Origin: Bradyrhizobium diazoefficiens USDA 110
GTDB taxonomy: Bacteria; Pseudomonadota; Alphaproteobacteria; Rhizobiales; Xanthobacteraceae
DNA: 64,000 bases
Direction: 5' to 3'
NCBI RefSeq assembly: GCF_000011365.1
Contig: NC_004463.1
Location: 1,240,001 to 1,304,000, forward strand
Shown: piece after piece, positions 8,291 through 16,130 of the stretch
How the letters are laid out: each line of letters opens with the position of its first letter
Position numbering within the stretch: position 1 is the first letter of the stretch
Position numbers and translations under genes: made by a program
The notes under the pieces: model-generated
What the model saw: the letters and a program-made list of their open reading frames with translations, nothing else
The model's database searches: none
Told to the model about the DNA's origin: nothing

Positions 8291-8776
8291 CTAAAGCGGC
8301 TCGCCCGCCTTGGTCGTGAATTTGTAGACGCCATCCGGCCCGAGCACGGCGTGCATGTCGACGTCGGGATAGCTGATCACGTCGTCCGGCGTGCGATCGC
8401 CGATCACGAGCAGCCTGACGTCGCGTGTGGTGCGATTGACGAAGCGGTGCGCATCGCCGCTGCCGGCGGGGAAGCCGGCGCACATTCCCGTCGTCAGCAC
8501 CTGCGCGCCGGAATCGGTCTCGAGCACCACTTCGCCCTCGATCACGAAGACGAACTCGTCCTGGCGCGAATGCGCGTGCCGCAACGAGGATTGCCCGCCC
8601 GGAATGATCCGGGTCAGGTTGACGCCGAAATTCTTCAGCCCCGCATGCTCGCCGAGCCGGCGGTTGTAGCGCATCTGGTTGGCGGCCCGGTGCAACTGCG
8701 GATAGCTGGTGAAATTGCTCTCGCTGACGTCCTCCGGATCGAATGCGGGGAGTCTCGGTTTCGCTGGTGTGGTCAT
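8291..8776 (-). CDS. Cupin-domain protein
   Basis: A 161-residue single-domain cupin. Motif 1 is seen in GGQSSLRHAHSRQDEFVFVIEGE (HxH, then a downstream Glu and the G-E pair) and motif 2 in PAGSGDAHRFVNRT, giving a probable metal site of two to three His and one Glu. Related rhizobial proteins are annotated only as cupins; they may be dioxygenases, isomerases or sugar-binding proteins. It lies next to an AraC regulator on the same strand, 109 bases downstream of it, so the two may be co-regulated. Confidence 0.8.
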   Translation of the reverse strand: MTTPAKPRLPAFDPEDVSESNFTSYPQLHRAANQMRYNRRLGEHAGLKNFGVNLTRIIPGGQSSLRHAHSRQDEFVFVIEGEVVLETDSGAQVLTTGMCAGFPAGSGDAHRFVNRTTRDVRLLVIGDRTPDDVISYPDVDMHAVLGPDGVYKFTTKAGEPL

Positions 8777-8885
8777 TTCGCTTTCTCGGTCAGGCCGGGA
8801 ATCGGCACGGCGCCCGCCGCGCAGAACCTCCGCAGCATCGCAGTAGGGCGCGTGTTCCCCGGCAGTATTGGCTGAAATTGCGGCG

Positions 8886-9716
8886 TCAGCCCGCTCGCGC
8901 GGCCTGCGCAAACTGCAAGGGCGTGATGCCGTAGCAGCGCCTGAAATGCTTGTTGAGCGCGGCCTGGTCGCAGAATCCCGCCGCCAGCGCGCTGTCGGCC
9001 AGCAAATGGCCACGCCTCAAGAAATGGCAGGCCGCGTTGAGCCTGATGTGGACGAGATAGGCGTGCGGGGTGAGGCCAACCGTGCGCTTGAACAGCCCGA
9101 TCAGCTGGAAACTGGTGAGGCCTGCGAGGCCGGCAAGCTGGTCCAGGCTCAGATTTTCGGCATGGCGCTCCCGCATCAGGGCGATCAACCGCGACACGAC
9201 GGCGTCGCGGCCGGCAGGGATCTTGCTGCGGCGTCCGTCACCATAGCGCTCGAACAGACGGCCGAAGGCATCGGCGACCAGCTCATCGGCCAAGAGGTCG
9301 TCCTGTTCGGTTTCCAGCACCCGGTGCAACCGGTCGAAGCGCCCGATCAGATCGCCGTCGTCGAGCATGCTCTCCTGGAGGTGGGGCAGGGTGTTCGTGC
9401 CGAAGCGCCGCGCGAGGTCGCCGATTGCAGGCTGGGCGAGATAGAAGGCGCGATAGCGCCATCGTCCGCTATCGCCCATCCGGGCCGACTGCCGCTCGTC
9501 CGGATTGGAGACGAACAGCGTGGCGGCGCCGACCTTTCGCACGACATTGCGGTTGCGGATTTCGGCGCCGCCGGACTCCGTTACCGCGATCACATAGGCA
9601 TCATGGGTGTGCGAACCGTAGTCGTGGTGACGGAAATCGGCGCGCAGCAGGCTCATGCCGGGAATCCGCCGGCTGTGCCAATAGCTCGTGTGGTTGCCAG
9701 TGTGCCGGCGCGCCAT
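8886..9716 (-). CDS. AraC family transcriptional regulator
   Basis: A 276-residue protein with an N-terminal cupin-like sensing domain (DYGSHTHDAYVIAVTESGGA, where His and Gly positions fit the AraC_binding fold). The C-terminal AraC DNA-binding domain (about residues 175-272) has two helix-turn-helix units: LSLDQLAGLAGLTSFQLIGL and a second ending in AALNKHFRRCYGITPLQF. The effector is unknown. It is divergent from a monooxygenase-like gene and upstream of a cupin gene on the same strand; either could be its target. Confidence 0.88.
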   Translation of the reverse strand: MARRHTGNHTSYWHSRRIPGMSLLRADFRHHDYGSHTHDAYVIAVTESGGAEIRNRNVVRKVGAATLFVSNPDERQSARMGDSGRWRYRAFYLAQPAIGDLARRFGTNTLPHLQESMLDDGDLIGRFDRLHRVLETEQDDLLADELVADAFGRLFERYGDGRRSKIPAGRDAVVSRLIALMRERHAENLSLDQLAGLAGLTSFQLIGLFKRTVGLTPHAYLVHIRLNAACHFLRRGHLLADSALAAGFCDQAALNKHFRRCYGITPLQFAQAARAG

Positions 9717-9871
9717 CGTCGGTCCGTGTGCTCCGTCTCTCGCACATCATGACGCGACGGGCGGTCCTGGACGAGAGGCAAAATCGGGATGGGAGCGTTG
9801 CCGCAATTTCAGCCAATACGGCGCAGGGGGTGTTCCCGCAAGACTCGGCCTTGCAGGCTTCGGAGAGAAGG

Positions 9872-10228
9872 ATGATCGCTCGCATCTGGCGTGCGGCGGC
9901 CACGCGCGACAAGGCCGCCCTCTATCAGCATCACTTTGCAACCCGGGTGGTGCCGCACCTTGAGGCCATCGACGGCTTTTCCGGCGCCTCGCTGTTGCGC
10001 CGCGAGGTGGAGGGGGGCACCGAAATGCTGGCGCTGACGCTGTGGCAGGGCCTCGACAGCATCCGCGCCTTCACGGGGCCCGATCCCGACAAGGCCGTCG
10101 TCGATCCTGAGGCGCAGGCCATGCTGACGGCCTTCGATGCAACGGCCGCCAACTACGAGGTCGTCGTGGACATCAGACAGAACGTCCGAGGCGCCGTGGC
10201 TGCGCCTCAGGTCGAGCGTAGCACGTAA
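9872..10228 (+). CDS. Antibiotic biosynthesis monooxygenase (ABM)-like ferredoxin-fold protein
   Basis: A 118-residue product from the ATG at 9872, directly preceded by CGGAGAGAAGG. MIARIWRAAATRDKAALYQHHF and the later ALTLWQGLDSIRAFTGPD match the dimeric alpha-beta barrel of ABM-like proteins, which range from quinone-forming monooxygenases to heme-degrading enzymes and mere stress proteins. Its last 22 bases overlap tail-to-tail with the carbonic anhydrase gene on the other strand. A specific reaction cannot be assigned. Confidence 0.75.
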   Translation: MIARIWRAAATRDKAALYQHHFATRVVPHLEAIDGFSGASLLRREVEGGTEMLALTLWQGLDSIRAFTGPDPDKAVVDPEAQAMLTAFDATAANYEVVVDIRQNVRGAVAAPQVERST

Positions 10229-10962
10229 CGCCGGTTGTCCTTCTGCACCGGCCGCGCGTTCATCGGATAGAGCTTTGCGAAGGCGGCGACGTCGGCGGCC
10301 GAGACCTGGATCGGGGTGGTCAGCAGCAGCCATTCGACCACTTCCGAGCAGGGCGGCGTCGTCAGCGAGCCGGGATAGCGGAAGTAGCTGAGCCTCGTTG
10401 GCAGCATCGCGAGGGGATCGATGCTCGCGTCGGCTTTCACCGCCGGGCCGTCCGCCGCGGGCATGGTCTTGACGATCTTGCCGAAGGCCGGGTTCGGCTT
10501 GCCCTCGGCCATCAGCACGCCGACCACGGCGAGCCCGCCGGCATCGTTGCGATGGACGAAATGCGCCTCCATCGGAAAATTCTTGCCGCCGATCATGTGC
10601 TCGCTCGGCCGGTGGAAGTGCACCTGGAGCAGCTTGTATTTGACGTCGCCGAGCGTGAGCGTGCTGCCTTCGGCGAAGTTGAGCTGGATCGTGTGCCCGT
10701 TGTTGACGATGGTGTCGGCGCTCTTGCCCCAATTCAGCTTCAACGTCGGCAATTGCGACTTGATCGTCGCCTCGATGTCGATCGGCGATTGTTGCAGGCC
10801 GACCGCGCAGGCCTTGTTGGCCGCGTCGAGATCGCCCCATTTGGCAGGAGCTCCGGCGCCTTCATAGCTCCAATGCACGCCTTCGGCGGCGAAGGCCGGC
10901 TTGCAGACCGGACAAAGCGCAAGACCCGCGAGGGCCTTCAATGCGTGACGGCGATTCATCAT
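10207..10962 (-). CDS. Periplasmic alpha-class carbonic anhydrase
   Basis: A 251-residue protein from the ATG at 10962, after GGGGGAAT. A signal peptide with NRR and the hydrophobic stretch ALKALAGLALCPVC (cleavage about residue 26) sends it to the periplasm. The alpha-CA signatures are complete: QSPIDI near residue 58, zinc ligands in VHFH (His115, His117) and EAHFVH (His134), and GSLTTPPCSEVVEW near the C-terminus. It interconverts CO2 and bicarbonate, probably to retain or supply inorganic carbon. The two Cys that usually form a disulphide (Cys52 and the Cys of TPPCSE) are present. Confidence 0.92.
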   Translation of the reverse strand: MMNRRHALKALAGLALCPVCKPAFAAEGVHWSYEGAGAPAKWGDLDAANKACAVGLQQSPIDIEATIKSQLPTLKLNWGKSADTIVNNGHTIQLNFAEGSTLTLGDVKYKLLQVHFHRPSEHMIGGKNFPMEAHFVHRNDAGGLAVVGVLMAEGKPNPAFGKIVKTMPAADGPAVKADASIDPLAMLPTRLSYFRYPGSLTTPPCSEVVEWLLLTTPIQVSAADVAAFAKLYPMNARPVQKDNRRYVLRST

Positions 10963-11048
10963 ATTCCCCCAAGATGAATTAGATCGGCGATGCGCGCGCA
11001 ACCTAGGCGAGAGGCGCGGTGAGTCGCAATGGCCGTCGCGCGTTGAAT

Positions 11049-11702
11049 TTATTGGCTCGCCCACACGATCCTTGCGACCCACGCGAGCTCACCCGCCGCG
11101 ATCGTGCGCTCGGCCTGCGAGGCATCGAGCGGCAGCAAGTCCAGCGCCTTGGCCGTGCGGCGCTTCAACGTTGCGACCGTCACCTCGCCCGCCTTGGTCG
11201 TCACCACGACACGATCCCCCTTGCGGATCGGCGTGCCGGGTGAGACCAGGATGACGTCGCCGTTGCGATAGGTCGGGGCAAGCGCATCGCCGGCAATCTC
11301 CAGCGCAAACGTCTGGCTGTCCTCGGCGGTGGGAAGCGCGAGCTCGGTCCAGCCCTTGCCGGACGGAAGGCCGGACTCGTCGAAAGCGCCGCTCGCGCCC
11401 GCCTGTGCGAGCCCGAGCAGCGGCACCGAGCGGCTGTTGCCGGTCTCGTCGCTGATCAACCCGGCAAAGACATCGATTGAGGCGCCGGCCGCTGCCAGCG
11501 CTTTTGCGATCGATTCGGTCGAGGGCCAGCGCTCGCGGCCGTCCGAGGTGACGCGCTTGGACCGGTTGAAAGTGGTGGGGTCGAGCCCTGCCCGCTTGGC
11601 GAGGCCGGACGGAGACAGCCCGGCGCGCGCCGCCAGCCGATCCAGCGCGACCCAGATCTGGTCGTGAGTCAGTATCCTCTGCGCTTTGGCCTGTCTGACC
11701 AT
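11049..11702 (-). CDS. LexA/S24-like repressor lacking visible catalytic Ser and Lys
   Basis: A 217-residue protein with an N-terminal lambda-repressor-like helix-turn-helix (LAARAGLSPSGLAKRAGLDP, about residues 23-42) and a C-terminal S24 peptidase fold (about 92-217). In LexA and CI the catalytic Ser lies in GDSM and the Lys in a V-K-x-L strand. Here the first motif reads IAGDALAPTYRNGD, with Ala at 140 in the Ser position, and the second reads GEVTVATLKRR, with Ala at 177 in the Lys position. A LexA-like Ala-Gly pair (101-102) is present. It is therefore probably a repressor that does not cleave itself. I used ATG 11702; a TTG at 11723 is possible. Confidence 0.82.
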   Translation of the reverse strand: MVRQAKAQRILTHDQIWVALDRLAARAGLSPSGLAKRAGLDPTTFNRSKRVTSDGRERWPSTESIAKALAAAGASIDVFAGLISDETGNSRSVPLLGLAQAGASGAFDESGLPSGKGWTELALPTAEDSQTFALEIAGDALAPTYRNGDVILVSPGTPIRKGDRVVVTTKAGEVTVATLKRRTAKALDLLPLDASQAERTIAAGELAWVARIVWASQ

Positions 11703-12004
11703 GGAAGGTCCAGCCCGTCGCAACTCAGGAAAACTGTCCTCAAATCAACCGGTTTTCCGATTTTCGCGCAAGAGGCGACGGCGGACGCGCTTTCAAGCGA
11801 AGGGGATACCGGTTCGCGTCAAGAATACGCGTCAAAACAAGAATTTAGAGCCCGTTCCGATTTCATCGGAATGGAATAGGCTCTAGTCTTGAGTTCGGAA
11901 GGGGCCGCCTTTACGGTCGCGCCGGGTTTTGAGACCCGCAAGAGACGAAAAACCCCAAGAGACTCAACGAGCTGACTCAAAGAGCAAACAGGGCTCCACA
12001 TCAG
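11703..12004. other. Intergenic region between the S24-like repressor and DUF952 gene
   Basis: About 300 bases without a credible gene. It is relatively AT-rich near 11735-11840 and must hold the promoters of the repressor (minus) and the DUF952-pyrD pair (plus). The only distinct structure is the inverted repeat at 11846-11885. I see no clear -35/-10 pair. Confidence 0.6.
11846..11885. repeat. Nested inverted repeat TAGAGCC...GGCTCTA
   Basis: Outer arms TAGAGCC (11846-11852) and GGCTCTA (11879-11885) enclose an inner palindrome, TTCCGAT-TTC-ATCGGAA. It could be a dispersed small repeat or an operator between the repressor and the DUF952 gene. Confidence 0.55.
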
Positions 12005-12352
12005 GTGGTCAACAAGATCTACAAAATCTGTCCGGCCTCGGCCTGGCGCGAGGCGGAACGGCAGGGCGTGTACCGCGGCAGCGCGGACGACGCGCGCGAC
12101 GGCTTCATCCATTTCTCGACGGCCGCCCAGGTTCCCGAGACCTTGCGCAAGCATTATTTCGGGCAGCGCGCGCTGTTCCTGGTCGAGGTCGACGGCGATG
12201 CGCTCGGCAGCGAATTGCGCTGGGAGCGCTCGCGCAATGACGAGCTGTTTCCGCATCTCTATGGCGAGCTCGATTTCGGCGCGGTCATCTCGGTGGTGAA
12301 CCTCAACATGCGCTCGGACGGCGGCCACGACATGCCGGAGCTTGCCCCGTGA
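12005..12352 (+). CDS. DUF952 family protein
   Basis: A 115-residue protein starting with GTG at 12005. IYKICPASAWREAERQGVYR and DGFIHFSTAAQVPETLRKHY are the hallmark segments of DUF952, a small cytosolic family with an ADP-ribosyltransferase-like fold and no firm function. Its stop overlaps the GTG start of pyrD by four bases (GTGA), so translation of the two is probably coupled. This pairing with pyrD is common in alphaproteobacteria, though the reason is unknown. Confidence 0.88.
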   Translation: MVNKIYKICPASAWREAERQGVYRGSADDARDGFIHFSTAAQVPETLRKHYFGQRALFLVEVDGDALGSELRWERSRNDELFPHLYGELDFGAVISVVNLNMRSDGGHDMPELAP

Positions 12353-13446
12353 TTCGCGCCTTCGATGCTCTTTCGCTGCCGGTGCTGCGCTGGCTCGATC
12401 CGGAGGATGCGCATCGCCTGGCGATCCAGGGCCTGCGCTTCCTGCCGCCGGTCAAGCCGCGCGCTGACGATCCCAAGCTCGCGGTGCGCGCCTTCGGGCT
12501 CAACTTTCCCAACCCGATCGGCATGGCCGCGGGCTTCGACAAGAGCGCGGAGGTGCCGGATGCGCTGCTGCGCCTCGGCTTCGGCTTCGTCGAGATCGGC
12601 TCGGTGACGCCCAAGCCGCAAAGCGGCAATCCGCGGCCGCGGCTGTTCCGGCTCGAGCGCGACGAGGCCGTCATCAACCGCATGGGCTTCAACAATGACG
12701 GCGCGGATGTCGCGCTGCGCAGGCTCGCCGCGCGCGCGCAGCACGGCGGCATCGTCGGCGTCAATGTCGGCGCCAACAAGGATTCGCCGGACCGCGTTGG
12801 GGACTACGTCAAGCTGATCGAGGCCTTTGCGCCGGTCGCGAGCTATTTCACGATCAACGTCTCCTCGCCGAACACGCCGGGCCTGCGCAACTTGCAGGAA
12901 GGCGCGCTGCTCGACGACCTCCTCGCAAGGGTGATCGACGCGCGCGAGCGGGTGCGCCAGAAGGCCGGCGACACGCCGGTGCTGCTGAAGATCGCGCCGG
13001 ATTTGAGCCTTGCCCAGCTCGACGACGTCGTGCAGGTCGCGCGCTCGCGCCGGGTCGACGGCATGATCGTGTCGAATACGACGATCGCACGGCCGAGCAC
13101 GCTGCGCGAGGAAATGCGGGCGAAGGAGCAGGGCGGCCTGTCCGGCCGGCCGCTGTTCCGCCTGTCGACGCGCATGGTCGCGGAGACCTATGTGCGCGTC
13201 GAGGGCGCGTTCCCGCTGGTCGGCGTCGGCGGTGTCGATTCCGGCGGCGCCGCGCTGACGAAAATCCGCGCCGGCGCGAGCCTGATCCAGCTCTATTCGT
13301 CGCTGGTCTACAAGGGCCTCGGCCTCGTCGAGGAGATCAAGCGCGACCTCACCTCGACATTGCTGCGCACGGGCCGGGATTCGCTCTCCGACATCGTCGG
13401 CGCGGATGCTGCGACGCTGACGGCGGAAGACTGGCCGGGGATGTGA
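12349..13446 (+). CDS. pyrD: Dihydroorotate dehydrogenase (quinone), class 2
   Basis: A 365-residue membrane-associated flavoenzyme that oxidises dihydroorotate to orotate in pyrimidine synthesis and passes electrons to quinone. The N-terminal helices (residues 1-45, LDPEDAHRLAIQGLRFLP) are the class 2 membrane-docking region. FMN and substrate sites are seen in GLNFPNPIGMAAGFDKSAEV, INRMGFNNDGAD and ISSP-like NVSSPNTPGLRNLQ, where Ser is the catalytic base of class 2 enzymes. GVGGVDSGGAALTKIRAGA closes the phosphate site. The GTG start overlaps the DUF952 stop. Confidence 0.95.
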   Translation: MIRAFDALSLPVLRWLDPEDAHRLAIQGLRFLPPVKPRADDPKLAVRAFGLNFPNPIGMAAGFDKSAEVPDALLRLGFGFVEIGSVTPKPQSGNPRPRLFRLERDEAVINRMGFNNDGADVALRRLAARAQHGGIVGVNVGANKDSPDRVGDYVKLIEAFAPVASYFTINVSSPNTPGLRNLQEGALLDDLLARVIDARERVRQKAGDTPVLLKIAPDLSLAQLDDVVQVARSRRVDGMIVSNTTIARPSTLREEMRAKEQGGLSGRPLFRLSTRMVAETYVRVEGAFPLVGVGGVDSGGAALTKIRAGASLIQLYSSLVYKGLGLVEEIKRDLTSTLLRTGRDSLSDIVGADAATLTAEDWPGM

Positions 13447-13454
13447 GGCGCCGT

Positions 13455-13490
13455 TCTTCGCCTCTCCCCGCTTGCGGGGAGAGGCGAAGA
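13455..13490. terminator. Bidirectional hairpin between pyrD and the MATE gene
   Basis: A 17-bp perfect stem (13455-13471 paired with 13474-13490) with a TT loop sits between two convergent stops. Its sequence, TCTTCGCCTCTCCCCGC, shares the CCTCTCCC...GGGAGAGG core of the dispersed repeats, so a repeat element appears to serve as the transcription stop. Confidence 0.65.
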
Positions 13491-13520
13491 GAAAGCCGCT
13501 CCATCCGGGCCACGATTGTT

Positions 13521-14846
13521 CTACGATTTCGGAAACGTCGCCCCATACAGCGCCGGATAGCGCGCGCCCTGCAGGCCGCCGCGCGCGACATAGAAGGCGA
13601 TCAGCGCGCACCATAGCCCGGCATTGCCGAGGGATTGCAGCGCCCACCAGGTGAAGAGGAAGATCGCCAGCGAGGCCAGCATGAGATTGCGCATCTCGCG
13701 GGCCCAGGTGGCGCCGATATAGATCCCGTCGAAGCCGAAGGCGAACACGCCGGGCACCGGCGCGAGCACGATGAAGGGCAGGAAGTCGCGCGCGGCCCGG
13801 CGAACGTCTTCGCTCGCGGTCATGACATTGATCAGCGCCGTCCCGAACAGCGCGAACAGCACCGCGACCACCAGCGCGAAGCCGAGCCCCCACGCGAGCA
13901 CCAGCCGGGTCGAATCCGCAAAACCCCTTGCATCGCGTGCGCCAAAGGTGCGGCCGCAGAGCTGCTGGGCCGCGTTCGCAAGACCGTCGAGGAAGAAGGC
14001 GCTGACCAGCAGGAAATTGTTGAGCACGGAATTCGCGGCCAGCGTGACATCGCCGGCGCGCGCGCCCTTCGCGGTAAAGAACAGGAACACGGCGATCAGC
14101 GCCGCGGTGCGGATCATGATGTCGGAGTTCACCGCCAGCATCCGCATCAGCTTGGCCCGGTCGAACAAGGTGGCGCGAGGCACGCCAAAGCCGCCGTCCG
14201 CATAGCGGCGGCAGACGATCACGCCGAGCGCGAAGCCGATGGTCTCCGAGAGCAGCGCGGCGATCGCAGCGCCCGCGATGCCGGTGTCGTAGACCAGCAC
14301 GAGCAGGATCGTCGCCGCCATGTTGACGAGATTGATGACGATCTGAAGCAGCAGCGCCGGATTGGCGCGGGCCTGCCCCACCAGCCAGCCGAGGATGACA
14401 TAGTTGGCGAAGGCCAGCGGCGACGACCAGATCCGGATCATGAAATAGGTCTTGGCGGCGCGCGTGACGCCTTCGCTGCCGCCCATCAGGTCGAACAGCA
14501 CGGCCGCCAGCGGCAGTTGCAGCGCGATCAGAGCAGCCCCGATCAGGCCCGCGACGATGAAGCCGCGCATCAGGATCGCGGTCAGCTCGCGCGTCTCGCC
14601 GGCGCCGAGCGCCTGCGCGGTGAAGGCGAGCGTGCTCATGCGCAGGAAGCCGAACAGCCAGAACAGGCAGTCGAAGATGACGGAGGCCATCGCCACGCCG
14701 CCGAGCAGCGCGGCATCGTCGAGCCGCCCGATCGCCGTGGTCGAGACCACCCCGATCAGCGGCGTGGTGAGGTTCGCAACCATCGCCGGACCCGCGATGG
14801 CGAAGACCTGGCGGGAGCCGATCTTGAGGGGAACGGGCGCGTGCAT
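13521..14846 (-). CDS. MATE family efflux transporter
   Basis: A 441-residue polytopic membrane protein with about 12 predicted helices in two similar halves (first half opens FAIAGPAMVANLTTPLIGVVST, second around residue 235). It fits the DinF/NorM-type MATE family, which exports cationic drugs or metabolites in exchange for sodium or protons. The start is one base after the stop of the upstream MBL hydrolase gene on the same strand, so the two are an operon. Substrate unknown. Confidence 0.88.
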   Translation of the reverse strand: MHAPVPLKIGSRQVFAIAGPAMVANLTTPLIGVVSTTAIGRLDDAALLGGVAMASVIFDCLFWLFGFLRMSTLAFTAQALGAGETRELTAILMRGFIVAGLIGAALIALQLPLAAVLFDLMGGSEGVTRAAKTYFMIRIWSSPLAFANYVILGWLVGQARANPALLLQIVINLVNMAATILLVLVYDTGIAGAAIAALLSETIGFALGVIVCRRYADGGFGVPRATLFDRAKLMRMLAVNSDIMIRTAALIAVFLFFTAKGARAGDVTLAANSVLNNFLLVSAFFLDGLANAAQQLCGRTFGARDARGFADSTRLVLAWGLGFALVVAVLFALFGTALINVMTASEDVRRAARDFLPFIVLAPVPGVFAFGFDGIYIGATWAREMRNLMLASLAIFLFTWWALQSLGNAGLWCALIAFYVARGGLQGARYPALYGATFPKS

Positions 14847-14847
14847 G

Positions 14848-15582
14848 TCAGAACACGAGCACCATGCCGTCTTCGGCGGCGAGATGCTCGATATCGACGA
14901 GGCGCGACAGCATGTCGTCGCTCATGTGGGTGAGGACGAGGCGTTTGGCGCCGATTGCCGGCAAATGCTGTTCCAAGGTCTTCAGGCTGAGATGGTTCTT
15001 GACTACCTTCTCGTACATATAGGCTTCCGCGATGAAAAGGTCCGCGCCATGCGCCAGCGGAATGAGCGTCTCCGTCCATTCGGTGTCGGCGCTGTAGGCG
15101 AGCGTGCGGCCCTCGGTCTCGACGCGGTAGGCCAGGAACGGGCCACCGGATTCGCCGTGCACGACCGGGTAGGGCGTCACCGTCACCGCGCCGAAATCGC
15201 GCCTTTGCCCGGACGCGAGCTCGACGACGGAGAGCTCGAAGCGCTGCCTGGTCTTCGAGGAATGCTCGAACAAAACCTCCATCACCTCGCGCAGCCGCGT
15301 CTCGATGCCTTGCGGGCCCGCGATCGTCAGCGGTCGCGTTCGCCGCGAGAACTGCGCGTCGAGCAGGACAAACGGCAGGCCTGCAAAATGGTCGCCGTGG
15401 AAATGCGTGATCAGGATCAGATCGATGTCGTTGCGGTCGATCTCGAGTCGCTTCAGCGCCGGCAGGGCCGACGCGCCGCAGTCGATCAGGAAGTTGGCCT
15501 CGCGCCCCGCAACGTGGAAGCAGGTGTTGAGCCTGCCGCCCGAGCCGAAGGCGTCGCCGCAGCCGACAAAGCGTAATTGCAT
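14848..15582 (-). CDS. MBL-fold metallo-hydrolase (RNase Z/arylsulfatase-like)
   Basis: A 244-residue metallo-beta-lactamase-fold protein. The metal motif THFHGDH gives His60, His62, Asp64 and His65; further ligands are in PYPVVHG, YSADTEW and LTHMSDD near the C-terminus. The order resembles the RNase Z/phosphodiesterase subgroup, but the exosite arm of true RNase Z is absent, so tRNA processing is not implied. It is the first gene of a pair with the MATE exporter. Confidence 0.85.
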   Translation of the reverse strand: MQLRFVGCGDAFGSGGRLNTCFHVAGREANFLIDCGASALPALKRLEIDRNDIDLILITHFHGDHFAGLPFVLLDAQFSRRTRPLTIAGPQGIETRLREVMEVLFEHSSKTRQRFELSVVELASGQRRDFGAVTVTPYPVVHGESGGPFLAYRVETEGRTLAYSADTEWTETLIPLAHGADLFIAEAYMYEKVVKNHLSLKTLEQHLPAIGAKRLVLTHMSDDMLSRLVDIEHLAAEDGMVLVF

Positions 15583-15613
15583 CGGCTGAGGGCTCCCCGA
15601 GCTTGACCCGGAT

Positions 15614-15916
15614 TTAGCGGCGCGGCGCGCCGAAGACGCGCGACAGCAGCCAGATCGGAATCACGATGACCGCGCCGAGCAGGAAGTAGCGCCACAGCCA
15701 GTTCACGGCATCGAAGCCGAGATCCCACAGCCGCTGGAACAAGAGGCGAATGCTGTAGATGATATTCCAGGGATCGAAGCCGATCGCCGCCAGCACGACG
15801 CCCACCAGGATCGAGAGCAGGACGAGGCGAAACGCGACCGCCAGCGGCGAGCCGCCGAGAAAGCGGTTCAGGCCATCACTGCGGCCGGCCGGCAAATCTC
15901 TGACGTCTTGGACCAT
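15614..15916 (-). CDS. DUF6460-type small membrane protein
   Basis: A 100-residue protein from the ATG at 15916, with GAGGAG nine bases upstream. It has a short polar N-terminus and two hydrophobic segments (about residues 29-47 and 75-94, RYFLLGAVIVIPIWLLSRVF) separated by an amphipathic stretch. The pattern matches a small conserved alphaproteobacterial inner-membrane family (DUF6460). It sits 31 bases upstream of the MBL hydrolase gene, so it may lead that operon. Function unknown. Confidence 0.75.
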   Translation of the reverse strand: MVQDVRDLPAGRSDGLNRFLGGSPLAVAFRLVLLSILVGVVLAAIGFDPWNIIYSIRLLFQRLWDLGFDAVNWLWRYFLLGAVIVIPIWLLSRVFGAPRR

Positions 15917-16060
15917 CGCAAAAAACTCCTCGCGGGATTCGACCCGATTATAAGTCACGGCGGGGCACATGGGGAACCCGTAACCGGCCGTCAATCAGCT
16001 TACCGCATTTTAATTTCGGCAGCGCGCCAGCGATTTGGGTGCACGCCGGCGGCTGGGCTC

Positions 16061-16090
16061 ACCTCTCCCGCTTGCGGGAGAGGGGGCGCA
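16061..16090. repeat. CCTCTCCCGC hairpin repeat, half copy
   Basis: ACCTCTCCCGC-TT-GCGGGAGAGG followed by GGGCGCACCTTCG, the same arrangement as one end of the composite repeat at 5274-5445. It lies between the DNA ligase stop and the DUF6460 gene and could also help terminate ligase transcription. Confidence 0.7.
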
Positions 16091-16130
16091 CCTTCGCCTT
16101 GGCGACAATCGAGCCTCGTCTCAGCGCGCT

